From JAIXWP01 sp965247015 (GTDB lineage: Bacteria; Bacteroidota; Bacteroidia; Flavobacteriales_D; Sanyastnellaceae): a DNA stretch of 64,000 bases. The notes beneath the pieces are model-generated. The model searched no databases. It had not been told where the DNA came from and worked only from the letters and a program-made list of their open reading frames with translations. The DNA lies in NCBI GenBank assembly GCA_965247015.1, contig CBDFGG010000004.1, forward strand, positions 434,001 to 498,000, written 5' to 3'. A program made the translations under genes and the position numbers. Positions 51,673 through 59,984 of the stretch are shown here, in pieces (within the stretch, counting starts at the first letter, position 1; every line of letters starts with the position of its first letter).

Positions 51673-51852
51673 ATGGAAAATATTCTAAATGAAGCCGACA
51701 AAAACCGTCTGGTGACGGATTTTGGAGTCAATGTCATGAAAGAACTCATGATCCTGAATCGATCAGCATATCACAACATGCTTGATGTCATAAAACTCAC
51801 CCGAGACATCAATTTGGAGCGTATCAAGTACTTTTCTGGGAAAAGATTTTAG
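51673..51852 (+). CDS. Small helical protein of 59 residues
   Basis: The frame starts MENILNEADKNRLVTDFGVN and continues VMKELMILNRSAYHNMLDVI, ending KYFSGKRF. It is an amphipathic helical protein with no signal peptide. I do not recognise the family. The coding-like composition and ~100-nt spacing on each side support a real gene, but its small size leaves doubt. Confidence 0.45.
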   Translation: MENILNEADKNRLVTDFGVNVMKELMILNRSAYHNMLDVIKLTRDINLERIKYFSGKRF

Positions 51853-51948
51853 AGAATTCCTGTTTAGCACCCAAATCTCCCCGTTCGGTTTATTCGTTTA
51901 TTAGAGTAAGCGGTAATAACTCATTTTTGTGTCACCAAGAAAATAACA

Positions 51949-52671
51949 ATGAAAAAGCTATTATTTGTTTTAATCAGTTCTTTCAGCATTGCCGCTTGCA
52001 CGCACATAACTGACGATGGCACTCTCCCCGTCGGTGATGACAACGGAGGCGGCAATGGTGGTGGAAACGGCGGCGGCGGCGGCGGCTCTACGGACTGCGA
52101 CCCCAACACTGTGTATTTCGCAAATACCATTCAACCACTTCTACAATCTGCTTGCGCTCAACCAGGCTGCCACGATGCAGCCACCATGGAAGACGGAGTG
52201 GGCATGTATGATTACAATGTGATCATGCAACAAGTTACCCCCGGCAACCCAAACGCAAGCGACCTTTGGGAAGCAATTACCGAAGATAACCCACAAGATA
52301 TCATGCCTCCTGTAGGTGAAGGAACTTTGAGCGCAGAAGAAATCAATCTCATCACCACGTGGATCCAGCAAGGCGCACAAAACAACTCTTGCACTTCAGA
52401 CTGCGACCCCAATGTGTTCACCTTCGCTGCAGCAGTGCAACCTACTATTCAAACATACTGTCAAGGTTGTCATAGTGGTACTAATCCCGACGGGCAAGTA
52501 TCTTTGACAAACTACACCCAAATAAAAGCCATCGCAGATGATGGAAGATTGATGCAAACACTTTTGGGTTCTGGTGGTTATACTCAAATGCCCTACCAGA
52601 GCAATCCACTAAGTGACTGCAGAATTCAGCAAATCCAAAGTTGGATCGACGCTGGTGGCTTAAATAACTAA
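51949..52671 (+). CDS. Two-domain cytochrome c-like lipoprotein
   Basis: A 240-residue lipoprotein (signal FSIAAC), with a Gly/Asn-rich linker (~residues 33-46) and two similar domains of ~90 residues. Domain 1 has C69-AQPG-C74-H75, a CX4CH site, and Met119 in DIMPPVG. Domain 2 has C171-QG-C174-H175, a standard CX2CH heme site, and Met in YTQMPYQ. Both end with the PSCyt1-like SxxxIxxIxxWIxxGA. It probably carries heme in the periplasm or at the outer membrane. It heads a five-gene cluster on one strand. Confidence 0.75.
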   Translation: MKKLLFVLISSFSIAACTHITDDGTLPVGDDNGGGNGGGNGGGGGGSTDCDPNTVYFANTIQPLLQSACAQPGCHDAATMEDGVGMYDYNVIMQQVTPGNPNASDLWEAITEDNPQDIMPPVGEGTLSAEEINLITTWIQQGAQNNSCTSDCDPNVFTFAAAVQPTIQTYCQGCHSGTNPDGQVSLTNYTQIKAIADDGRLMQTLLGSGGYTQMPYQSNPLSDCRIQQIQSWIDAGGLNN

Positions 52672-52676
52672 GTAAT

Positions 52677-53054
52677 ATGGTAAAAAAGGTTTTTGTATTC
52701 GCCCTCTTCGCTCTAGCACTCGCAAGCACTTTCAACTCTTGTTATTACGACAATGAAGAAGAATTGTACGCTGCAACCGCCACTTGTGATACCACCAATA
52801 ACGTTTACAATGGACGTATCACTGCCATCATTTCTCAAAGCTGTCTATCAGGTTGTCATGAACAAGCCGTAGGAAGCGCCGGAATTGTATTAGAAGGCTA
52901 CACGAATCTTAAAAATGAAATCGTCAACGGTACAGTCATGTGTGCTATCCGCCACGAAGGCTGTTCACCGATGCCGAAGAATCAAAATAAACTCAGCGAC
53001 TGCGATATCAATAATCTCCAAAATTGGATTGACAAAGGATATCCTGAAAACTAA
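52677..53054 (+). CDS. Single-domain cytochrome c-like protein with CX3CH site
   Basis: A 125-residue protein with a signal (FVFALFALALASTFNSC, probable lipobox). One domain, similar to those in the gene just upstream: TCDTTNNVYNGRITAIIS, C56-LSG-C60-H61 (CX3CH), Met in GCSPMPKNQNKLSDC and the end INNLQNWIDKGYPEN. Heme attachment at CX3CH is unusual, so it may bind heme atypically or may be a degenerate relative. It follows 5 nt after the upstream gene. Confidence 0.65.
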   Translation: MVKKVFVFALFALALASTFNSCYYDNEEELYAATATCDTTNNVYNGRITAIISQSCLSGCHEQAVGSAGIVLEGYTNLKNEIVNGTVMCAIRHEGCSPMPKNQNKLSDCDINNLQNWIDKGYPEN

Positions 53055-53060
53055 CACAAC

Positions 53061-53465
53061 ATGAAAAAGAAAATATTCATAGGACTTATCATTGCAATCG
53101 TAGCGGCTGCTGGTACCGGTTATTATATGTGGAACAAACCGAAAAGAACTGCGGCAGATGAAAAACCATTCGCCATTACCACAGCTGACGAGCTAATGAA
53201 TGAATTCTCATCAGATGAAACAAAGGCTTGGGAAAAATACAAAGGCGATAAAATCATTCAAGTAAAAGGAAAAATCGGTGATATCGCTCAAGATAGTTTA
53301 ACCACTATCCTCCTTGAAACGCAAGACATCATGGGCGTTATCAATTGTACCCTTATCAAAGATCAAAATTTCAGTGGAAAAATTGGAGACTCCATCGAAA
53401 TTAAAGGAATATGCGCAGGATACAACATGGACGTTCAACTTACACAATGTGCTTTGGTCCAGTAA
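53061..53465 (+). CDS. OB-fold tRNA_anti-like exported protein
   Basis: A 134-residue protein with an N-terminal membrane segment (IFIGLIIAIVAAAGTGYYMW). The mature part TADELMNEFSSDETKAWEKY, then KGDKIIQVKGKIGDIAQDSL and GDSIEIKGICAGYNMDVQLT, matches the tRNA_anti-like OB-fold family. Although named for nucleic-acid binding, these exported forms have no known ligand. It lies between the cytochrome c-like genes and a YceI gene, 6 nt after the previous stop. Confidence 0.78.
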   Translation: MKKKIFIGLIIAIVAAAGTGYYMWNKPKRTAADEKPFAITTADELMNEFSSDETKAWEKYKGDKIIQVKGKIGDIAQDSLTTILLETQDIMGVINCTLIKDQNFSGKIGDSIEIKGICAGYNMDVQLTQCALVQ

Positions 53466-53506
53466 TTGTCTAGCACCACCCGTTAATCACTCTAAAAAAA
53501 AAGAAC

Positions 53507-54061
53507 ATGAAAAAGTACATCGCAATCTTCGCAATCCTTGTTGCAACAGCAACTACCACTCAAGCACAAAAATATTTTACACGTGCAGGATACCTCGGAT
53601 TCTTCTCTGACACTAAAATGGAAGACATCAAAGGTGATAACAATAAAGCCAACTTCATTCTCGATGCTGCTACAGGTCAACTAGAAATTTCTGGACTTGT
53701 AAAAGCTTTCGAATTCGAAAAAGCATTGATGCAAGAACACTTCAATGAAAACTACATGGAAAGTGACACGTATCCTAAAACTTCTTTCAAAGGAAAAGTA
53801 GATAATATGGCTGCTGTTAATCTTAAAAAAGACGGCACTTACTCTTCTAAAGTAACTGGCGATCTTACCATGCACGGTGTCACTAAAAAAATCACTGTTG
53901 ATGCTACATTCAAAGTAGCTGGTGGAAAAATCACTTGTGAATCTAAATTTGACGTCGTTCCAGAAGATTACAAAATCACTATTCCTGGAACAGTGAGAGA
54001 CAACATTGCTTCAAAAATTGCAGTCACTGCAAAAGCAACTCTCGAAGAGCTTAAGAAATAA
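53507..54061 (+). CDS. YceI-family protein
   Basis: A 184-residue protein with a signal peptide (AIFAILVATATTTQAQ). The YceI pattern is clear: TRAGYLGFFSDTKMEDIKGD, EHFNENYMESDTYPKTSFKG, and DLTMHGVTKKITVDATF. It is lipocalin-like and exported, probably binding an isoprenoid or lipid. It is the fourth gene of the cluster beginning at 51949, and the DUF5777 gene follows directly. Confidence 0.9.
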   Translation: MKKYIAIFAILVATATTTQAQKYFTRAGYLGFFSDTKMEDIKGDNNKANFILDAATGQLEISGLVKAFEFEKALMQEHFNENYMESDTYPKTSFKGKVDNMAAVNLKKDGTYSSKVTGDLTMHGVTKKITVDATFKVAGGKITCESKFDVVPEDYKITIPGTVRDNIASKIAVTAKATLEELKK

Positions 54062-54081
54062 TTTTGACGACCTTATATCGA

Positions 54082-55005
54082 ATGCAAGCATTTAAAAAAT
54101 TCATTATCTCAGGACTGGTAGCCTTACCGGTCCTGACTTTTTCATTCCAGTCAACAGCTCAAACAGATACGACAGAAGTCGATTTGATGGCGCTATTGGT
54201 TGAAGAAGAAGAAATAAACTACACGACCGCTACTTTCAAAGGCACACGTGTAATCAACGGTCACAGCATTGAAAACGTTGCGAAAGGTGTTCTTGATTTC
54301 CGAATCTCTCACCGATTCGGATTTGTGAATACTGGAGCCTACGAATTCTTCGGACTCGATGGAGCTACGCTTCGTCTCGGCTTCGAATATGGTGTAACAG
54401 ATCGCTTAATGATCGGTGTAGGTCGATCTAGCTTTAATAAAGCATACGATGCATTCGGTAAATTCAAAATCCTACGTCAAAGCTCGGGCAAAAAAAATAT
54501 GCCTATTTCGGTTTCGTGGTTTTCAAACATCGTTTGCAACTCGATCAAATGGCAGAATCCTGAAAGAGAAAATTATTTCTCTTCACGTCTATTCTACGCA
54601 CACCAACTTTTGATCGGAAGAAAATTCAACAACGATCTTTCGCTGCAAGTGAGCCCAACTTATATTCATAGAAATCTTGTAGCTACAAAAGCTGAGAAAA
54701 ATGCAGTAATGGCATTAGGTGGATTAGGCCGTTATAAGCTCAATCAGCGACTTTCTATCAATGCTGAATACTTTTACGTGCTACCCAATCAACTTGCTCC
54801 ACAATACACTAATTCGCTTTCAGTAGGGGTAGATATTGAAACAGGTGGGCACGTTTTCCAATTGCACTTCACAAACAGCACCGCGATGACCGAACCTGGT
54901 TTCATCACTGAAACAGTTGGTGAATGGAGCAATGGTGATATTCACTTCGGATTTAATATCTCTCGTGTATTCACAGTTGTAAGAAAGAAAACACCCGTAG
55001 AATAA
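54082..55005 (+). CDS. DUF5777 family beta-barrel protein
   Basis: A 307-residue protein starting MQAFKKFIISGLVALPVLTF; the earlier TTG at 54064 is less likely. The signal peptide ends STAQ. The mature part reads INYTTATFKGTRVINGHSIE, VLDFRISHRFGFVNTGAYEF, then LRLGFEYGVTDRLMIGVGRS, with an aromatic C-terminus (FGFNISRVFTVVRKKTPVE). This is DUF5777, predicted to be an outer-membrane barrel. Its place behind cytochrome c-like, OB-fold and YceI genes suggests one envelope system of unknown function. Confidence 0.85.
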   Translation: MQAFKKFIISGLVALPVLTFSFQSTAQTDTTEVDLMALLVEEEEINYTTATFKGTRVINGHSIENVAKGVLDFRISHRFGFVNTGAYEFFGLDGATLRLGFEYGVTDRLMIGVGRSSFNKAYDAFGKFKILRQSSGKKNMPISVSWFSNIVCNSIKWQNPERENYFSSRLFYAHQLLIGRKFNNDLSLQVSPTYIHRNLVATKAEKNAVMALGGLGRYKLNQRLSINAEYFYVLPNQLAPQYTNSLSVGVDIETGGHVFQLHFTNSTAMTEPGFITETVGEWSNGDIHFGFNISRVFTVVRKKTPVE

Positions 55006-55026
55006 AAAAGGCGTCAATCGACGCCT
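55004..55026 (-). terminator. Terminator for queE-side operon
   Basis: AGGCGTC and GACGCCT form a 7-bp stem around AATC, overlapping the queE stop. A T run (AAAAAA on the plus strand) follows on the minus strand. It separates the convergent DUF5777 and queE genes. Confidence 0.7.
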
Positions 55027-55628
55027 AAATATTTATGAGTTTGAACAGAAATCCGCCAACGCGGATTTTTTCTTACCCAATCAAAAATGAGGGGATTACT
55101 CTGATCGCGCTTGTCCCATTCTGCTTGCATATACAGCATTGATTTTTCACTCAACTTATCCGCATGACCTTGTCCCCATGCTAAATCGGAAGGATGAAAA
55201 ACTATGACTTTCAATTCATCCGACGCTGCGTAAATACTTTCTACTGGTGCTTTAAATTTCTTTGGTGAAAATGTCACCCAATCCCACTCACCCGTCAACT
55301 CATTCGTTCCACTTGTTTCGATGTGCGTACGCAACCCAGCAGCTTTCAATTGCGCCGTCAATGCTGTCAAATTATAAAGCGTAGGTTCTCCTCCGGTAAC
55401 AACTGCCAAGGGTGCGCCTGAATTTTTCGCCGCACTCACGATTTCTTCAATCGCTAAAACGGGGTGCTTGTCTGCTTCCCAACTTTCCTTCACATCACAC
55501 CAAACGCAGCCCACATCACATCCTGCAAGACGAATGAAGTAAGCCGGTGTTCCAGCATACGCACCCTCGCCCTGAACAGAATAAAACTGCTCCATCACCG
55601 GAAGATATTTTGTATCGTCAATTTTCAT
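55014..55628 (-). CDS. queE: 7-carboxy-7-deazaguanine synthase
   Basis: A 204-residue radical SAM enzyme. The N-terminus MEQFYSVQGEGAYAGTPAYF precedes the [4Fe-4S] ligands in AGCDVGCVWCDVKESW (C-x3-C-x2-C). VVTGGEPTLYNL is the glycine-rich SAM region, and HIETSGTNELTGEWDWVTFS matches QueE. It makes the deazaguanine core for queuosine and preQ0. It is translationally coupled (4-nt overlap) to the unknown gene upstream. Other queuosine genes are not in the window. Confidence 0.93.
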   Translation of the reverse strand: MKIDDTKYLPVMEQFYSVQGEGAYAGTPAYFIRLAGCDVGCVWCDVKESWEADKHPVLAIEEIVSAAKNSGAPLAVVTGGEPTLYNLTALTAQLKAAGLRTHIETSGTNELTGEWDWVTFSPKKFKAPVESIYAASDELKVIVFHPSDLAWGQGHADKLSEKSMLYMQAEWDKRDQSNPLIFDWVRKNPRWRISVQTHKYLGVD

Positions 55629-56155
55629 TTGTCGTTTGATTCGCCCACGAAGTAATCTATCTTGTTCTTGAATAAAACATTGAATGTAGTGAGCGAACCA
55701 TACACTTTGGTGATGTATTGCTGCATCTCTACTTTTTCTTCATCTGATAATTTCGAATTTGAATTGATCTTTTGCTCTAACACGCGCAGACGATCGCGCA
55801 ACATTACAATCTTGTGAAAGAACACTTCATTCGGAATTTCTTTCGGCTTCAATGAACGATCTTTTGGATGAATCAACATCACGCCTCCTTCCCAACGATC
55901 AGCGAATTCTATAAACTCTGAAGATTCGTAGTACATGTCAAAAACATTTTTTACTGCATCGACTACATCTTCTAATTGCACTACAGACGCCACGGCTGGC
56001 GCGGCTTCTACTAATTGATATCCGTCAAAAGCTTTTCCCAATTCCTTTTCACCATGCTCTTTAAAATAGATGCGATACTTGTGATCATCCATTCCAAAAA
56101 CAACTCCCTCTCCAAAAGTGGGATGGGTAATTTTAGCTCCAATTCCGAAGTTCAT
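55625..56155 (-). CDS. Conserved-looking cytoplasmic protein, unknown function
   Basis: A 176-residue protein without signal or membrane segments. The N-terminus (FGIGAKITHPTFGEGVVFGM, then HKYRIYFKEHGEKELGKAFD) resembles the small SH3-like/CarD-like domain seen at the ends of some helicases. The remainder is helical (IVMLRDRLRVLEQKINSNSK). I do not recognise a named family. It overlaps queE by 4 nt and lies 7 nt after the Kir-type gene. Confidence 0.65.
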   Translation of the reverse strand: MNFGIGAKITHPTFGEGVVFGMDDHKYRIYFKEHGEKELGKAFDGYQLVEAAPAVASVVQLEDVVDAVKNVFDMYYESSEFIEFADRWEGGVMLIHPKDRSLKPKEIPNEVFFHKIVMLRDRLRVLEQKINSNSKLSDEEKVEMQQYITKVYGSLTTFNVLFKNKIDYFVGESNDK

Positions 56156-56162
56156 ATCGTGT

Positions 56163-57104
56163 TTAGTTTAATGTTACTTCTTTGTAATTATGTATGTCAT
56201 CCAACTTGATGAGCACTTCTCCATCATCGGAAGTAGTGAAGGCTTTATCAAATTTCGCCCCCCACACTATCTCTTCTGCAGTATACGAATATCTCGTATG
56301 AACGGTCTGCGAAAAAGTATCATCATACCCAGATATGAGAATGAGTATTTCTGCTTCACGATCTATGAGATCTTGTTTGGTAAGCCCCTTCAAATCGCTC
56401 TTTTCGTCAATGCGATGCACAAGCGTCCAACTAATGGCTAAGAATAATATTTCTTTAAAATCCAATTCTAAACCATAGTAATCTCGATTTGAATTTGGAT
56501 CAGCAGAATCTTTCATGGTGAGAATGACCTCTGCATGTAGATTCATCAACACATTTCTACGTGCATTCGTAAATCGAAACATCAGTGCATTCCCTCCTTC
56601 GAAAGGAGTAATCAATGCATTATTACTAAAATGCAATTTTGCTTTTGGTCTAGAAAAACGAGTATAAAGCAAACCGGTAGCCAACGCCAATGCAATCAAC
56701 CCCATCAATGCTTCGAGTGACGCCAACGAACTCGCCAGCACTCCCCGTGGAGCGATGGCTCCGTATCCAACGGTGGTAAATGTTTGTGCAGAAAAATAAA
56801 AACAATCAAGAAAATGCTCTAGTGCCGTTTCACCACGCACACCGACTAAATATTCTGGTCCGATAAAATAATAGCCTGTTGCAAATAACAAATTGAGACC
56901 AATAAAACCTCCGAGCACTACAGCGAAAAATGCCCCATTGCTCAGCCCCATGATATTTTGATAAGCATTATCAAAACCTCCTTTGAGTCCGGTTCGCTTG
57001 ACATTGAAAGAACCATCGCGATTGATGATTCTCTTCTTTGAGCCAGCTACCTTGGTCCCAAAACCTGGATCGTTTCTTCTATTTCTACCTCTCAAAACAC
57101 TCAT
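56163..57104 (-). CDS. Inward-rectifier-type potassium channel (KirBac-like)
   Basis: A 313-residue protein. Two membrane segments (AFFAVVLGGFIGLNLLFATG and LEALMGLIALALATGLLYTR) flank the selectivity filter TVGYG in FSAQTFTTVGYGAIAPRG. The C-terminal ~170 residues are the cytoplasmic Kir immunoglobulin-like domain (LMFRFTNARRNVLMNLHAEV, then ISWTLVHRIDEKSDLKGL). It conducts K+ across the inner membrane. It overlaps rimO by 4 nt. Confidence 0.93.
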   Translation of the reverse strand: MSVLRGRNRRNDPGFGTKVAGSKKRIINRDGSFNVKRTGLKGGFDNAYQNIMGLSNGAFFAVVLGGFIGLNLLFATGYYFIGPEYLVGVRGETALEHFLDCFYFSAQTFTTVGYGAIAPRGVLASSLASLEALMGLIALALATGLLYTRFSRPKAKLHFSNNALITPFEGGNALMFRFTNARRNVLMNLHAEVILTMKDSADPNSNRDYYGLELDFKEILFLAISWTLVHRIDEKSDLKGLTKQDLIDREAEILILISGYDDTFSQTVHTRYSYTAEEIVWGAKFDKAFTTSDDGEVLIKLDDIHNYKEVTLN

Positions 57105-58414
57105 TCTACAATGCTTCCAAATAGATCATAGTGCTCGGCACTTTCGATTTCTACGTTTACAAAATCTCCAATGCGCAAATAATTTTCAGGAGCCGTAATC
57201 ACCACTTCATTATCTACTTCTGGCGAATCAAATTCTGTACGACCGATGTACACATCATTTTCTTTTCTGTCCACCAACACCTTGAAAGTCTTACCAACTT
57301 TCTCTTCATTCAATTCTAAACTGATTTCAGATTGAATCTCCATGATCGCGTTGCTGCGGTCGCGTTTTACTTTCGCGGGCACATCATCTTTAAAATTATA
57401 AGCGTGCGTGTTCTCTTCATGAGAATAGGTAAACACACCCAGACGATCGAATCTCATTTCTGAAACCCACTCTTTCATCTCTTCAAAATCTGCTTCTGTT
57501 TCTCCAGGATAGCCACAAATAAGTGTTGTACGCAATGCGATATCTGGAACGATATCACGAATATTATGAATCAACTCTGTGGTTTTCTCGCGTGTAATTC
57601 CTCTTCTCATCGCCTTCAACATATTTGTTGACGCGTGTTGAAGAGGCATGTCCAAGTAATTACAAATGTTATCTCTCTCCTTCATCACTTGCAACACATC
57701 CATCGGAAACCCTGACGGGAAGGCGTATTGCAAACGAATCCAATCCAATCCCTCGATGTCAGAAAGATGCTTCAATAAATCTGCAAGCTTTCTGTCCTTG
57801 TATAAATCAAGTCCATAGTACGTCAAATCTTGAGCGATCAAGATGAGTTCTTTGGTACCGTTCTTCACTAGATTTTTAGCATTCGCTACTAGCTCTTCCA
57901 TTGGAGTGCTGGTATGATGACCTCGCATCAATGGAATTGCGCAGAACGAACATGGGCGATCGCAACCCTCTGCTATTTTGAAATAAGCATAATGCGCTGG
58001 TGTTGTAAGCAAACGCTCTCCTACCAATTCATGCTTGTAATCTGCCTTGAGGGTTTTGAGCAATCGCGGCAATTCACGTGTTCCAAAAAACGCATCCACC
58101 TCAGGAATATCCTTCTCTAACTCTGGCTTGTATCGCTCGCTCAAACATCCGGTCACGTAGAGCTTGCTCACGTTTCCTTTGTCTTTTTCTTTCGCCCAAG
58201 CAAGAATCGTATTGATTGATTCTTCTTTTGCGTTATCAATAAAACCACATGTATTGATGATGACGATTTCGGAATCTTTGTCTTCAGATTCATGTTGTAC
58301 ATCAAATGAATTGGCCTTCAATTGCCCCATCATCACTTCACTATCGAAGATGTTTTTAGCACATCCCAAAGTGACAACATTCACTTTATTTTTCTTAAGC
58401 GTTTTCGTTTTCAT
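57101..58414 (-). CDS. rimO: Ribosomal protein uS12 methylthiotransferase
   Basis: A 437-residue MTTase. The N-terminal domain starts VNVVTLGCAKNIFDSEVMMG. The radical SAM triad is in EGCDRPCSFCAIPLMRG (C-x3-C-x2-C). The C-terminal TRAM domain ends near VDNEVVITAPENYLRIGDFV. RimO adds a methylthio group to an aspartate of ribosomal protein S12. It overlaps ftsY by one base and the Kir gene by 4 nt. Confidence 0.96.
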   Translation of the reverse strand: MKTKTLKKNKVNVVTLGCAKNIFDSEVMMGQLKANSFDVQHESEDKDSEIVIINTCGFIDNAKEESINTILAWAKEKDKGNVSKLYVTGCLSERYKPELEKDIPEVDAFFGTRELPRLLKTLKADYKHELVGERLLTTPAHYAYFKIAEGCDRPCSFCAIPLMRGHHTSTPMEELVANAKNLVKNGTKELILIAQDLTYYGLDLYKDRKLADLLKHLSDIEGLDWIRLQYAFPSGFPMDVLQVMKERDNICNYLDMPLQHASTNMLKAMRRGITREKTTELIHNIRDIVPDIALRTTLICGYPGETEADFEEMKEWVSEMRFDRLGVFTYSHEENTHAYNFKDDVPAKVKRDRSNAIMEIQSEISLELNEEKVGKTFKVLVDRKENDVYIGRTEFDSPEVDNEVVITAPENYLRIGDFVNVEIESAEHYDLFGSIVE

Positions 58415-59388
58415 TACTTCGCCTCTCCATTATTTTGATTGAATAGAGAATCGACAAACTCAAAACGATTGAATACTTGTAAATCTCCTATTTTCTCTCC
58501 TACTCCAATATATTTTACTGGAATACTAAATTGATCTGAAATACCGATTACCACCCCGCCTTTAGCAGTACCATCAATTTTGGTAATGGCCAATGCGTTG
58601 ACATCCGTCGCGGCGGTAAATTGTTTGGCTTGCTCAAATGCATTCTGACCTGTAGAGCCATCCAACACCAACAACACTTCGTGCGGGGCATCAGGCACTA
58701 CTTTTTGCATCACACGTTTGATCTTGGTAAGCTCATTCATGAGGCCTACTTTATTGTGAAGACGACCTGCAGTATCGATTAAGACCACATCTGCATTTTG
58801 TGCCACCGCACTTTGCAAAGTATCAAATGCCACGGAAGCAGGGTCTGCGCCCATGCCTTGAGAAACGATAGCCACTCCGGCACGCTCACTCCAAATTTTC
58901 AATTGATCAACCGCTGCGGCACGGAAAGTATCTGCTGCACCAAGCACTACTACTTTGCCTTGCGATTTCAACTGATGCGCCAACTTCCCAATGGTGGTTG
59001 TTTTACCTACACCATTCACTCCCACAACCATGATCACATAAGGACCATCTTTCTTTGGAATAAATACATTCTCTGAATCTTCTCCCTCATGTGAAGAAAG
59101 AAGGAGAGAAATTTCTTCTTTCAAGATATTATTGAGCTCTTCAGTACCCATGAATTTATCACGAGCCACGCGCTCTTCGATTTTCTTGATAATCTTGATG
59201 GTGGTTTCAACACCCACATCGGAGCTGATCAACAACTCTTCGAGATTATCTAATACCTCGTCATCAACGCGGCTTTTACCAGCAATCACTTTTGCTAGCT
59301 TGGAGAAGAAACCTGTGCGGGTCTTCTCAAGCCCTTGATTGAGGCTTTCTTTTTTCTCCGAAGAGAAGAGTTTTTTGAAAAAATTCAT
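58414..59388 (-). CDS. ftsY: Signal recognition particle receptor FtsY
   Basis: A 324-residue SRP GTPase starting MNFFKKLFSSEKKE. An upstream Met gives a longer frame but falls over the terminator and is rejected. The N-domain is followed by the G-domain motifs GVNGVGKTTTIGKLA (G1), DTFRAAAVDQLKIWSER, DTAGRLHNK (G3) and TKIDGTAKGG (G4/G5). It lacks the long acidic A domain of the E. coli protein, as is usual here. It docks SRP-ribosome complexes at the membrane. Confidence 0.96.
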   Translation of the reverse strand: MNFFKKLFSSEKKESLNQGLEKTRTGFFSKLAKVIAGKSRVDDEVLDNLEELLISSDVGVETTIKIIKKIEERVARDKFMGTEELNNILKEEISLLLSSHEGEDSENVFIPKKDGPYVIMVVGVNGVGKTTTIGKLAHQLKSQGKVVVLGAADTFRAAAVDQLKIWSERAGVAIVSQGMGADPASVAFDTLQSAVAQNADVVLIDTAGRLHNKVGLMNELTKIKRVMQKVVPDAPHEVLLVLDGSTGQNAFEQAKQFTAATDVNALAITKIDGTAKGGVVIGISDQFSIPVKYIGVGEKIGDLQVFNRFEFVDSLFNQNNGEAK

Positions 59389-59424
59389 GGTGCTAATTCT
59401 AAACGATGACAAAGATACGGCAAC

Positions 59425-59459
59425 AAAAAGGGCTTTCTCCATGTGGAAAAAGCCCTTTT
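59425..59459. terminator. Terminator between the DUF4295 gene and ftsY
   Basis: AAAAGGGCTTT and AAAGCCCTTTT form an ~11-bp stem with an ~11-nt loop. It is T-flanked on both strands, so it can act in either direction. Confidence 0.75.
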
Positions 59460-59480
59460 GAATATTCTATCACACGATTA

Positions 59481-59636
59481 TTATCCCTTCGCGAAAAACT
59501 CAGCGATTTTATCGTTGTGTACGATTTCTTCTTTGAATGAATAAGCTCCAGTCTTTGGAGACTTAACCATTTTAATAACCTTAGAGTGGTTCTTACCACC
59601 ACCGGTTTGTAGGGTTGCTACTACCTTCTTTGCCAT
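59481..59636 (-). CDS. DUF4295 family small protein
   Basis: A 51-residue basic protein: MAKKVVATLQTGGGKNHSKV, then IKMVKSPKTGAYSFKEEIV and the end IAEFFAKG. This is DUF4295, a Bacteroidota-specific small protein nearly always located after rpmG, presumed to be ribosome-associated. It begins 11 nt after rpmG. Confidence 0.93.
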   Translation of the reverse strand: MAKKVVATLQTGGGKNHSKVIKMVKSPKTGAYSFKEEIVHNDKIAEFFAKG

Positions 59637-59647
59637 GGTGTCTTAGT

Positions 59648-59830
59648 TTATTTAATTTCTTTATGTACGGTCATTTTCTTTAGGATTGGATTGTATTTCT
59701 TCATCTCCAATCTATCAGGAGTATTCTTCCTGTTTTTAGTAGTGATATAACGGCTTGTTCCTGGAAGACCAGTAGTCTTGTGCTCAGTGCACTCCATAAT
59801 CACCTGAATTCTATTTCCTTTCTTTGCCAT
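59648..59830 (-). CDS. rpmG: Large ribosomal subunit protein bL33
   Basis: A 60-residue protein: MAKKGNRIQVIMECTEHKTT, then SRYITTKNRKNTPDRLEMKK and YNPILKKMTVHKEIK. It is standard bL33 without the zinc cysteine pairs. Part of the 50S subunit near the E site. rpmB (bL28), which often precedes rpmG, is not present upstream here. Confidence 0.97.
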   Translation of the reverse strand: MAKKGNRIQVIMECTEHKTTGLPGTSRYITTKNRKNTPDRLEMKKYNPILKKMTVHKEIK

Positions 59831-59850
59831 GACTTCTTGTAAATGGGGGG

Positions 59851-59882
59851 CAAATGTACTACTTCTTTCCTGTTTTACAAAA
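59851..59882 (-). promoter_or_regulatory. Promoter for rpmG-DUF4295
   Basis: On the minus strand TTTTG is followed after 19 nt by TACATTTG, an exact fit to the Bacteroidota TTTG-N19-TAnnTTTG promoter. It lies 21 nt upstream of the rpmG start. Confidence 0.75.
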
Positions 59883-59984
59883 TTCAGTGTTAAAAAATTA
59901 ACACTCCAGGTCTAAAATCTTTTGCCTACTCCCCCGTTACAGACAAAAGATATTGATTTACAACTATTTAAAATCGAGTCAAAA

